Below, in pieces: positions 32,551 through 42,438 of a stretch of DNA of 64,000 nt. The DNA is taken from the NCBI GenBank assembly GCA_022559985.1, contig JAFJTR010000003.1:682001-746000 (forward strand), read 5' to 3'. Made by a program: the position numbers and the translations under genes. The notes beneath the pieces are model-generated. The model did no database searches. It worked only from the letters and a program-made list of their open reading frames with translations, and was not told where the DNA came from. The DNA is from Parastagonospora avenae f. sp. tritici 18332-5. Lineage: Eukaryota > Ascomycota > Dothideomycetes > Pleosporales > Phaeosphaeriaceae. Each line of letters begins with the position of its first letter. Positions within the stretch are counted from its first letter, which is position 1.

Positions 32551-33753
32551 TTACAACTTCCCAAGCCTAGCGACTTGCTCGTTAGCATAATCCTGCCACA
32601 TAGCATGTTGGTATTCGGATTCGCTTACTTGGACATCCAGCCGGGTGACTTGGTTCTCCAGATGCGCGACGTCGTCCCTGTGCTTCAAACTAGTCATGTT
32701 GTGCGCGGCTTCGGACTCTGCGAGACGCTGTTGAAGCGAGGCAATCAAGTCGTCTCGATCGAGAAGCTGTCGCTGGAAACGGGCTGAGACGTCTTGCTGC
32801 TGAGTGTGCATGGCGTCGACCTGGGCATCGTGGCTGACTTGCGATTCCGCAGCGAATGTGCTGAAGGACTGGAACTGCTTGGTGAATGTGTCGATGTGTG
32901 TAGCGTATCTGGAGTTCTTGAACTCGGCAGCTGCAGCGCGCATGGCGAGGGTGTCGTTCTCCTTTTGCAGGGAGGCGATCTGGTCCTGCTGCTTGCAGGC
33001 GTTGTGCGAGTACTCACCGTGCTCCTCAAGAAGCTTTTTCTGAAAAAGCTTGGTGGTATCAAGGTCGCTGGAGACGGCAAAGAGCTGTTCGTCCTTGTAC
33101 TTGATAGTGTCTTGGAGGCCAGTGATCACCTGGTGCGCATCGCTGAGCGAGCACGTCAGGTTTGAGACTGCGACAGCAGCGGACTCATCTGCGCCAGCAA
33201 GCTCTGCAATCTTGGTGGTAAGCTCGCTAATCTCCTCCTCCTTTGCGCGAACGCTACGCTTGAGCTCCTTTCGGCAGCCTTCGGAGAGCGTAAGCTTCTC
33301 CTGCATAGCCTCAAGGTCGAGTAGAGATGATGAGGATGAGCTTGAGTTGAGATCGACAGCCTGCTCGAGCTCAGCTGTGAGCATGATAGTCGCTTGGCGA
33401 AGACCTGTACACTCGAACTCCTTGAGTTCCAGATCCTCTGCGAGCTTCTGGAGTGTGAGCCGATTAAGGCCGTTCACTTGGTTGAGCTCCTCGTTATGGG
33501 CTTGTAGTATGGTGACCTTGGCAGAGAGTGTGGATCCCGAGGACGACTGTGACGTAGCAGTCGCAGTAGAAGCAACCGAAGACGTGGAAGGTCTGCGCTG
33601 GAAACGGTTGAAGAAGGCTGCCTTGGACGCTTGCGAAAGAGCCAGTGAGGATGCAGTAGACATGGCTGATTCAGTCGGCGAGGCAGGGCGAGACGACGAG
33701 ACCTGGTAGTCCTGAGAAATGGAGATGCTGGGGGTGGTCTTGCTGAAAGACAT
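32551..33753 (-). CDS. Coiled-coil protein
   Basis: 400 aa, single exon, clear ATG at 33753. The first 80 residues are Ser/Thr-rich with FFNRFQRRPSTSS; residues about 80-400 are almost continuous coiled coil (for example LQAHNEELNQVNGLNRLTLQ and EEEISELTTKIAELAG), ending YANEQVARLGKL. No motor, GRIP or other named domain was recognised. It may be a structural or septal/cytoskeletal protein; that is a guess from shape only. The neighbouring minus-strand gene at 30942-32152 has the same architecture (Ser-rich head with a basic FxxRxxR element, then coiled coil), so they could be an old tandem pair. Confidence 0.78.
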   Translation of the reverse strand: MSFSKTTPSISISQDYQVSSSRPASPTESAMSTASSLALSQASKAAFFNRFQRRPSTSSVASTATATSQSSSGSTLSAKVTILQAHNEELNQVNGLNRLTLQKLAEDLELKEFECTGLRQATIMLTAELEQAVDLNSSSSSSSLLDLEAMQEKLTLSEGCRKELKRSVRAKEEEISELTTKIAELAGADESAAVAVSNLTCSLSDAHQVITGLQDTIKYKDEQLFAVSSDLDTTKLFQKKLLEEHGEYSHNACKQQDQIASLQKENDTLAMRAAAAEFKNSRYATHIDTFTKQFQSFSTFAAESQVSHDAQVDAMHTQQQDVSARFQRQLLDRDDLIASLQQRLAESEAAHNMTSLKHRDDVAHLENQVTRLDVQVSESEYQHAMWQDYANEQVARLGKL

Positions 33754-34482
33754 GATGCCGCTGAAGAGATGAGATAGTACCTGAGTGTTGATTCTTTGCC
33801 TGCAAAGTATCTTTGGTGCAGAAGTGCTAACTGATCAGTTCAAGAGGCAAGATGCTTCAAGTACTGCAGGAGGATTTGCATACGCAGTAAGGAAATTCAT
33901 ACTTATACCCAGTGCAGCTACAGGGGAAGGAAAGAAGGCGCGACATTGTCTACACATATAGCGATGTGTGTTGCACAAGTAGCTGCTAGAAGGATGTAGA
34001 CGGGCATTGTGAAGGTTCCCGAGGTCTGGAGACAAAGACGGTCATTGTGAGATTTGCCTTGTTCGATGCGCAGACAAAGAAAAGTTTAGGCACGGGCGGA
34101 AACTGGCTTCACAGAACTGAAGCATGGGGAGAAGTCTCATTGTTACTCTTGTCATCCTAGCTTCGAGTGGGACATGGTGGAGTAGTCCCGTCGAGATGGT
34201 ACCAGGAAGATGCATGCCGCATGCGTGTGGTGGACCCTGATCAGATCTGGCGCTAAGCCGTTCCTAGCGGTGTTGTATCATGGATGCGGAGCTCGGGAGT
34301 GCTCCGTCATACCTTCACACCGTCAAACCACTCACCCGCGTCGCATTCACTTCCCGCCTTCACCTGCCAATTGCGATCGCCGTCATCCCTCTGCGATCCC
34401 CAGGCAGGCGTCATGTCGCTTGAAGGCCCCGCCCCATGAGCCGACCACGACACCGCAGCACGCGCCGTTCACTCCCCGTACC
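33754..34482. other. Divergent promoter region
   Basis: 729 bp between the coiled-coil (minus) and RGP1 (plus) starts. The RGP1 frame is open upstream of its ATG back to 34210, but that part is unlike the family and is treated as leader. Confidence 0.45.
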
Positions 34483-37082
34483 ATGTCCCCCTCGAACCTC
34501 CGCGTGTTTGTACAATGGACGAATGCAACCGTGTTCGCGGGCGAAGACGTAGAATGCACCATTACCTTCAAGAATGTCGCCGTGCCAGAAGGACGCGACC
34601 GCTCGCCGGTGCGCAAACACAACGGCTTTGCGCCTGGCGGGGAGCGGCAACGGAAGCTCCCACTCCCGCCAGTCTACTCCTCGACGACGAGGCCAACAGT
34701 CTCCCGGAACTCGTCATACACGACTGCCCACAAGCCGCCGTCAAATGTACGCGGACATCGCCCCGCACTCTCGCTGCACACGCCCTCGACGCCCGGAGAA
34801 CGCAAGTCACCGGTGCTGCCGAGCGGAGCATTTGGCAATAACACGGGCGGGCAGAGGCATGGCAGGTCGCTGTCAATCATGTCCATGGGCACAGAAGGCG
34901 CGGCCGAGACAAGCCGCGACAGGACCTCAATACCCGCACGCCCAGCACGAGGGCACGCCCGGTCTGGCAGTCTCCAGATCGTCCCGGGCAGACCCAGCTC
35001 CTATCCAGGTACGTCCAGCCCAATTGACATGCTTCCGAGGCTGACAGCGCCACAGTGAACTCCCCCGGCCATCGATCAGCCACACATCCCTCTCCTCTTG
35101 CTGGCGGGCTCTCCTCCCCACCAGCAACTCACGACAATTCGAGCGAATTCGCCTTCCCATCGCGATCGGGGAGACGGCGGCCGGGCATCGCAACTACACC
35201 GAGCACACCGCAAATGCCTATCACAACGCGCAAGCCGTCCAATTCCTTCTCCAAAAGCTTCAAGTTTCCCGCAGCGCCTCCCAACGAGGACGACACCTCT
35301 CCCGAGGGACAGAGCGTGGCCAACGGCCCGGCAACACCGGCCCTTCACAACCGACGACCGTCCCCGCGACTACAGAATGATCACCGAAAAGCACCCACAA
35401 ACTCCATGGTCGACTCGCTGTCACCCATCGCACGCGTCATATCAGGCTCCAGCATGGATGGCACGCCGCGTAGTAGCGGAGAGTTCTACTCCATGAGCAA
35501 CAACTCCACCGAGACACTCGCTTCCGAGTACATCGGCCAGCCTTCTTCACAGGCCCGTCTCCTGCCAAGACCAATGCATCAGCGGCAAGGCTCACATTTG
35601 GCACCCCCAGTACGCCACAGTCGTCCCGAGTCCATCATGATGGGCTATGCGCAGATCATGGGTTCTTTCACCTTGGATGGATCTCTGATCAACCAAGCGC
35701 CATTTGAGGAGGTAAAGAGAAAGGGCGTCGTCGGAGGTCATGGAGGCGGAGGTGTGGTTGGCGTGGAGAGAAAGAAGCGTGAAAGTGGCTTGTTTGGCGC
35801 ATTGGGCTGGGGAAACCTCGGAGAGTCGTTGGGCGGTTTGATCGGCTCATCCGAACCGTCCAGTATGCGCGACATGAACCGAATCGCCAGTATGAAGACA
35901 GTGCCTCTTATATCGACACCGCAGTCTATCTTGTTTGTCGACCTGAAACTGGCACCCGGGGAAAGTCGTAGCTACACATACAGCTTTACTGTCCCACGGG
36001 GCTTGCCTCCCTCGCACAGGGGAAAGTCGATGAAGGTGTCGTATCACCTGACAATTGGCACCCAGCGCACTGGCTCTACACAGGATCAGCAAGTCAGACA
36101 GGTCGAGGTGCCCTTTCGGGTTTTCGGCAGCGTGAACAGTGCGTAGATATTCTCAAAGAAAGACATGTTGCTAATCAATACAGGTCGTGGCGACATTCTT
36201 GGACATGATCTCATGTCTCCGTACATCATACTGCGTGACCAAGCGCGGACAACCACAGTGGACACGGCCGCAGGTGACAAGTCCCCTGGCTTGACTAAAA
36301 AAGGCGCTGCATCCGGGAAACCAGACACGAATACTTTTAACGACTTCCTTGAGTATGTCGACAACCTCCTCGAACGACCGCGGCAAAATTCGAGCATGGG
36401 CTTGTTGTCGCCAACTGGAACCATGCCTGGCAGGTCTTCAATAGCGGAAGAGCCGCAAACCATGAAAGATTCCATCGATACAGCCATATTACGGAGCAAC
36501 TTGACAGGCGCAGCGAACCAAAGCGCAAATCGCTTCGAAATTGCCCGTAGCGGCCGACGAGTCGCAGTCATCATGCTCGCCCGGCCTGCATACCGACTTG
36601 GTGAAACAATGTCGGCGGTGATTGACTTCACCGACTCGCACATCCCGTGCTACTCCGTCCACGTCTCACTCGAGACATCCGAGAAAGTCGACCCTGCCAT
36701 AGCCCTGCGCTCGAACGCCTCCATCTACCGCGTGACCAAGAAAGCATACGCGTCATTCTCGGAGAACGCGCTCTTCGCGCGAAGACTCACATTCGCACCT
36801 ACCATACCCCCTAACGCGACGCCGGAATTCATCACCAGCGGCGTCAGCCTAGAGTGGAAGCTCCGAGTCGAATTCATCACGCCTCGCCTCATGCACGAGC
36901 AAGGCGAAGAAGCCCAGTGGGACGAGCTACTCGAAGAAATCTCAACCGACGACCGAGGCGTCATGTTGGCAGCAGCGCAAAGACTGCCTGCCGAGAGTTT
37001 TGAAATCCAGGTTCCGATCAGGGTCTACGGCGCTGTTAGTGGAGCGCCCGAGGCCATGGATGAAGAGGGTCTGCCTGTCTGA
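34483..37082 (+). CDS. RGP1: Rgp1 family protein (Ric1-Rgp1 Rab GEF subunit)
   Basis: Three exons, 34483-35008, 35056-36138 and 36184-37082, with introns of 47 and 45 nt, give 835 aa. The start MSPSNLRVFVQWTNATVFAG opens an arrestin-like beta domain (AGEDVECTITFKNV). The middle is Ser/Pro-rich. The Rgp1 core continues with YAQIMGSFTLDGSLI, LISTPQSILFVDLKLAPGES, YTYSFTVPRGLPPSHRGKS, and, after the last intron, RFEIARSGRRVAVIMLARP through VSLEWKLRVEFIT. In yeast Rgp1 pairs with Ric1 as the exchange factor for Ypt6, acting at the Golgi in endosome-to-Golgi recycling. The Ser-rich insert between the first and second blocks is typical of filamentous fungal versions. Confidence 0.92.
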
Positions 37083-38190
37083 TTAAACCACGACGCATTG
37101 CATTTGCATTGCCTTGCATTTGCCATTTGGGCGTTTGTTACACGACTGGACTAGAAAAGTCTGTTTGTTTCTGAATACTTGTATATGAAATGATTGGGTA
37201 GCAGAGTTGTAATTATACCAACTCGATAATTATCGTGTCTAGTCCCTTGTTTTCTCAAATATGATGTGTACGAAGCAGGCAACACTGGTATCATACGATG
37301 CGAAGATAGATGGGCATCTTTTTTCTGGGGTAGACTTACTCTCGCTGCTTGTATTCCTTGCAAATTTCGTTGTTCCCACATTTAGACGAAACACGATGGG
37401 GGGAAGTAAAGAGTGATGGTACATGTGTCGGATCACAAGTATCGTCAATATCTCAACTACGCGATCAGGCGCACTGATCTCGGTCACGCGGTCAGACGCG
37501 CTGATCGCAGCGTCCGAGCAGCGCTCAGACCAGAACCCCTGAGCCCATCTTTTCTGTAGTTCTCCTCCTTAGTACAATGAAGTCAACACCAATCGTACAG
37601 AATGCATTCATAGTTATCGTTATTTCCTTTCACTAGTGAGCCTCCCAACAACATGCCTAATTAGGAAGTATCATCGAGTATTTCCGTAGGTTGCAGTCTA
37701 CCTTGCATCGGCCGCAGGAGTCTGTTTGGAGCTTAGCTACTTCAGCGTCTTTCACATGCGAGTAGAAGTACCTTTTAATAGCAGACGCTTCAGCAGCAGC
37801 GCACTGTCTGCGTAGTGGAATGGGCCTAGAAGCTTGGCGTACGACGACAGTACATGCTCTCACTGAGTAACTGTGACATGTGTGTTTGTCTTCGTATACC
37901 ATGTCCGACCATGAAGACATCGATTCTGATATTTCAGCAAGCACGTTACATCAGGGGACTAGCCGGTGGGCAGTGGACGGATGCGGTACTCTCACCAACA
38001 TACGCACAATCCTCATGATGATACCCAGCCACACATGCACCGCGGAGTAACGGCCAAGTTGTAGGAATGATCATTGTCGGATACACCGATCGTTTACACA
38101 CGACAGTCAGCCCCGTCAAAATCACAAGTACACTCTTTCGCCAAAGAGCACATACTGTCACTCCCCCCCATCAATCCCCACCCCCCTGAC
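37083..38190. other. Convergent intergenic region, 1.1 kb
   Basis: 3' ends of RGP1 and the small Gly-Ala protein gene face each other here. A 95-codon minus frame at 37657-37944 has several Cys residues but no signal peptide and was not accepted. Confidence 0.45.
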
Positions 38191-38675
38191 CTAACGAATA
38201 ACCCCATCCGCCCCCGTCACTGCCGAGCCCGCACCCGCACCCGCACCCGCACCCGCACCCGCACCCGCCTGCCTCTGCGCCGCCGCCTGCTCGCGCTCCT
38301 TGGCCTCGAGCGCCAACTGCTCCTCCGTCCGCTTGTTCCCACGCGCAATCAGCTTCTCGATCAGCCCGCCCTTCTTGGGCTCGTCGTGCTTGTCGCTGTG
38401 CTCGAATTCCTGTAGGTACGCGACGCGCTCGTGCGGCGGCATCGAGGCGAGCTCCGAGTCGATTGAGTCGCGGTTGTCTGGTGGGGTGGTGTTAGGAAGT
38501 GAGGGAGGGATGAGGGGTAGATGTAAGGAAGAGGAGTAGGAGGAGGATAGTAAGGCGTACCTTCAATAGTACCAACGCCATGTCCCGCCGATTTCTCGTG
38601 TCCGACCGTCTCGTTCTCGGGCTGCGACTTGCGGCGGCTACTGCCGATGTGAAGCTTTTCCTTGATCTTGTCCAT
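38191..38675 (-). CDS. Small hypothetical protein with Gly-Ala repeat
   Basis: Exons 38675-38561 and 38477-38191 (83-nt intron, GTACGC / CACCAG) give 133 aa: MDKIKEKLHIGSSRRKSQ at the start, then DNRDSIDSELASMPPHERVA, EHSDKHDEPKKGGLIEKLIA, a Lys/Glu/Gln helix and an (Ala-Gly) repeat encoded by six hexamers. It is highly charged, with no signal peptide or membrane segment. Similar short charged proteins occur in ascomycetes without known role; I do not recognise a named family. Three CACGTG palindromes lie upstream. Confidence 0.72.
38231..38266. repeat. (GCACCC)6 hexamer microsatellite in coding sequence
   Basis: Six perfect GCACCC units. On the coding minus strand they encode alternating Gly-Ala. 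Being a multiple of three, unit changes would alter protein length without a frameshift. Confidence 0.9.
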
Positions 38676-39456
38676 GGTTGTATATGAAAGGTGTGAGTGA
38701 GGTGGACGATTCGATTATAGAACGGCAGGTTGATTAGGATTTGTTACAATTCAAAGTCGTCGTCAACAAAGCTCGCAAGTTAGTGAGGGAAGCGGGGTTG
38801 GGGAAGGGGTCGTAGTCCCGCATGTGCAGACGTCATCGCCCATTCATACTGTGGCTTGAAAGCTGAGTTGGCAGTAGCTGGACCCGGCCCTGCGTCTATT
38901 ACGTAGCCACGCGCACGCGAGATTTGTGGGGTCTGCTGTTTGTGCATTGAATGCGTTTTGTGAATGCATAGCGGGCGGTGCGGTTGATTCAGTTCATCGT
39001 TTGTGTTGTCCCTCACGTGTGGTGCAACATGCGCGTTGCCAAACCTCAGCGCGTAGGTACCCACTTTTGCGGGTGATCCTCGCACACGTGAAGACTGCCA
39101 GAGTAACCCTTTTCGCAATTATGGCCAGGGGTTGCATACAGTTTATCGAATTGTGTGACAGGGTTTGGAATGTGCAGTTTACAGTCCATTACCGGTGAGG
39201 CGGTCGTATCATCCTTATATTGGCTCATGCAACACTTTCCCGTAGCAATTCATCGTGTATCTCAACATCGAATTCGCAATGAGCCACGTGGCAATTATGT
39301 TGCTATTAAATATCTCAAGTCAGTATATACAGGTGGTATCGCGGTATCATGTACACTCAATGGAACGCCGTCGTTAGCTGTCAAAGCTGTCAAAACCCCC
39401 TTACGCCTGTGCCCAAAATAGTCCTTTGACCGTGTAACCATCCCAGTTCCCTAGCT
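38676..39456. promoter_or_regulatory. Promoter region with three CACGTG palindromes
   Basis: Upstream of the small minus-strand gene. CACGTG occurs at 39015-39020, 39086-39091 and 39285-39290, that is three copies in 276 bp, 340-615 bp before the ATG at 38675. No open frame was accepted. Confidence 0.4.
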
Positions 39457-41214
39457 TCATTCTCTACGGAAGTGCTCAGTCAATGGTGACACCCCAGACC
39501 TCGATCCAGTCGCATACCCATCATCGCTGGGTACTTGGCTGATTGAGCGGCTACCGCTGCTTACTTGATCCACATCGTATGGAAACCTCGGTGGCTGCAG
39601 CGGCAGATGTACCTCTTGCCATCGTGGGGTGACCGGGGTTCGCGACTCAGCATGCAGCTCAGCCGGCTCGTCATTGATGCTGACCGGCAGCTTCTGATCA
39701 GGCGGGTAGTGAGCAACCTGCGGCGAATCGAGCTCGGTCAGCGGAGTGCCACTGAGCTCTGACGGCCCTTGGGTTTTCATTGGCGTTGCACTGCTGATGA
39801 ACCGTGCTGATCCGGCATCAGAGACTTGGTTGTCGGCGAGTTCGTAGGTTTGTTTCTTGGTGCGCCGTCTGCGGAGGAAGAAGAAGGCAAAGATGGCAGC
39901 CAAAAGCAGGGAAACGACGCCTATTACTATGCCCACTATCGCTCCAGTACCAAGCCCCGACCCGCTGCTAGAACCAGAACTTTGGTCTAATTTAGACTTG
40001 ATAGTAACGATTTTGGCAGCCGGGAGAGGATCAGGAAATACAGCTTGCGATATGGTGAAATTGGCGCGCTCATAGTCGACTATGAGATATGCTTCTTGCA
40101 GCAACGTCCTCCCAACGACATACTGTGTGCTGTTCGCCGCGCGTCGAATGGGGAAATAGTTCGTTGCATTTGGATAATATGGATATGACGCTTGCAGGTC
40201 GAACGCAGAGTAAGGCAGCTGAATATTTGTATAGTTGTTTGCCGTGTTCTCGAGTGAATTCACGAGTTTGAATGTCAAGGTAGGGTTTTTCGAAACAAGT
40301 TGTTCGTGGATAGTGTCGTTCACAAGATACAGATCCGTCCGCGGGTCGTATGTGAGTCCGAAAGCACGTTCGAACTGCGTGCAGATATCAGTTGGCAACC
40401 ATAAATGCGGGACTGTCGAGTCTATGACAGAGAAATGAGCGCCAGATGAGAGCGAGTAGGTCCCCTCTAGACTGTTGGTTGCCAATATACTGTCCACACC
40501 AACAGTCAAGAGCTTGGAGGGATCGGTGGAGAAGGTGAATGAGAAGTCGTTGTCGTTTGGCTTGAATCGAGTCGAATCATAGCCACCGAGGACCAGGTTG
40601 CCAAACACCGACTTCAGCCTGTATTTTGCTCCAGCTGTATATCCAAAGGAAAAGCTGGGTATTTTCGACGTGTTGCGCAACTGGTACAGCATTGAATCGA
40701 TGGAATCCCCAATACTCGAGAAGCTCTGCTCTGCCTGGCCAAGTGGGAGGAGGCCCATGAAATAGTCCAATTCGGCAGTTCCAGCAACGACCTGACGGTC
40801 CATCGACTTGGATCTACTATCCGCGGCTGGTCCCAGCGTGATCTTGTCAAAGCCGAACAGCCCACGTGCCGTCATGTTCAGCGCATCTTCCAAATCCACA
40901 TCGTATTGTCCAATTGCAGACCACGAATTTGAGGCGCTCACTTGGAAGCCTGCATTTTGCGCAGAATTGAAGACTTCGGCGCCTCGAAGCTGCGGACAAT
41001 TTGACGGATCGATGCCCGTCTGACACCCATCTGGGACCACGACCTGTATCACTCCACTTTTGGTTGAAGGTAGGACCCGGAAGTCCTGGCCGGGTGTCCC
41101 CACACTGATCTTGAATGTGCTCCAGCTCCCATCGTTTCCGTCGAATACTTGCGAGGGCGGTACGACGTAGGGCTCCGGGGCCACGGCGGTGTCTCGCGGT
41201 GAGATGTGCATCAT
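39457..41214 (-). CDS. Membrane-anchored aspartic-protease-like protein, site changed
   Basis: 585 aa from ATG 41214; single exon. It has the pepsin-A1 layout: GSWSTFKISVGTPGQDFRVL, then STKSGVI where the active Asp-Thr-Gly should be; FGFDKITLG; YFMGLLPLG; SFSFGYTAG; LVLGGYDSTRF; a second site FSVIDSTVPHLWLP; and YVVGRTLLQEAYLIVDYE. Thus the first catalytic Asp is absent and the second Gly is replaced, so peptidase activity is unlikely. A transmembrane helix (GLGTGAIVGIVIGVVSLLLA) at about 425-450 is followed by RRRRTKK and a Pro-rich cytoplasmic tail, giving a type I membrane protein. Upstream in frame, from 41298 to 41215, 28 codons without an ATG encode a signal-peptide-like segment (RLHAWLLVAWLTPNSPA), so the true N-terminus is uncertain. 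Confidence 0.82.
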   Translation of the reverse strand: MMHISPRDTAVAPEPYVVPPSQVFDGNDGSWSTFKISVGTPGQDFRVLPSTKSGVIQVVVPDGCQTGIDPSNCPQLRGAEVFNSAQNAGFQVSASNSWSAIGQYDVDLEDALNMTARGLFGFDKITLGPAADSRSKSMDRQVVAGTAELDYFMGLLPLGQAEQSFSSIGDSIDSMLYQLRNTSKIPSFSFGYTAGAKYRLKSVFGNLVLGGYDSTRFKPNDNDFSFTFSTDPSKLLTVGVDSILATNSLEGTYSLSSGAHFSVIDSTVPHLWLPTDICTQFERAFGLTYDPRTDLYLVNDTIHEQLVSKNPTLTFKLVNSLENTANNYTNIQLPYSAFDLQASYPYYPNATNYFPIRRAANSTQYVVGRTLLQEAYLIVDYERANFTISQAVFPDPLPAAKIVTIKSKLDQSSGSSSGSGLGTGAIVGIVIGVVSLLLAAIFAFFFLRRRRTKKQTYELADNQVSDAGSARFISSATPMKTQGPSELSGTPLTELDSPQVAHYPPDQKLPVSINDEPAELHAESRTPVTPRWQEVHLPLQPPRFPYDVDQVSSGSRSISQVPSDDGYATGSRSGVSPLTEHFRRE

Positions 41215-42438
41215 GTAGGGGCGCGTAGCAGGGGAATTGGGCGTAAGCCATGCGACGAGTAACCAGGCATGGAGGCGAAAGACGGGTCGAGTAACGATTT
41301 ATGGAGTACGAGAGACAGTCAACATGGCAGAGCAATGCGAGGAGACCTCACGTTGCAAGACCGAGTGAGAAAGCGATACTCGTCCAGGAAAAGTCATTGA
41401 TGGCTTCCGTCATCTGGGCAACAGCGAAACGATAGACCGACGGGCAGCCGGATTGTTGCGCGCGAGTCTCGATGTGACCCTGGAGACGTGCCCATGGGGC
41501 CGGCAACCACGCGGTCGGCCTTGGAAGCAACATGATTCGACAGGCGACGGGCGTAGCGCGTGTCGGATGGGACGTGCTCCACTGGTTACGGGCATCTTCC
41601 TCGACAGAAAGTTGAACTTCCGATGGGCGAGGGCGACTTGGTCCTGCACGTTGGCCACCCATTACGCGAATCAACCCAAGGAAGTCGGGGTTCCAAGGCT
41701 CAACCTCATCCGGCCCTCAGAGTCCCAGACCTCCAGCTTGTCAGCCTCCCTACCTACTGCTGACTTGGACTCAACAAACCACGGACTTTGCCAGCATTGT
41801 GTTTGAGAATTGAGTAAGCAGGCATAACGGACCGCAGCACACGCCAGCTGTGAAACTGGGCCCTTGCTCGATCAGATCCCTAATTGCCGGCTCAGGTTAA
41901 TCGCCTGAACTGGCAATTTCTTCACCTTTCTCAATTCGGTCAATGACTGACGACGGATGTGCCCCGGACGCTAGGACGCTGATCCTCATCAACTCAGCCT
42001 TGTGGAACCAAATCCCATAGGTCGTTGACCCTGCAAATTCTACCAACGTGCTTTGAGAAAGTCGAAGCGTCGCGGCCAAAGCTTGAGGATGGCATGGCCC
42101 AGCGAGCCTCAAACCGCGAGAGGCGTCACCGATGTCATAGTTCCGTGCGCCATCTGCCTAAGGCTCGCACTAAGTTTACTCCTCCCGTCAGCACGGCCAC
42201 ATCATTGGCACATCGATTGGATACATGCCATGGTCTAGCTGCCAAGAGGGTGCTATTGGGAGTGCGCATGGGACGCACAATGTCCTGTCCCCTGTGGAAG
42301 ATTCCCTCCCAGCGCCTTGGTCCTACTTCTCCCTAACGTGCGTTCATCCGAACGTTCTGACATTTCTTCGCTTCTGTCGCATTGCGGCGCCACTTCCAAC
42401 CTTTGCTTTGTCACTCGTTCAAGTGAAGGTGTAAGAGA
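41215..42438. other. Divergent intergenic region, 1.2 kb
   Basis: The first 84 bp hold the ATG-less signal-peptide-like codons of the preceding gene. The remainder up to 42438 is the promoter space for the repeat-bearing surface protein; no further gene was seen. Confidence 0.45.

Noticed and set aside
37657..37944. 95-codon Cys-containing minus-strand frame as a small secreted effector
   Set aside because: No signal peptide, irregular Cys spacing and no supporting splice or promoter signals.
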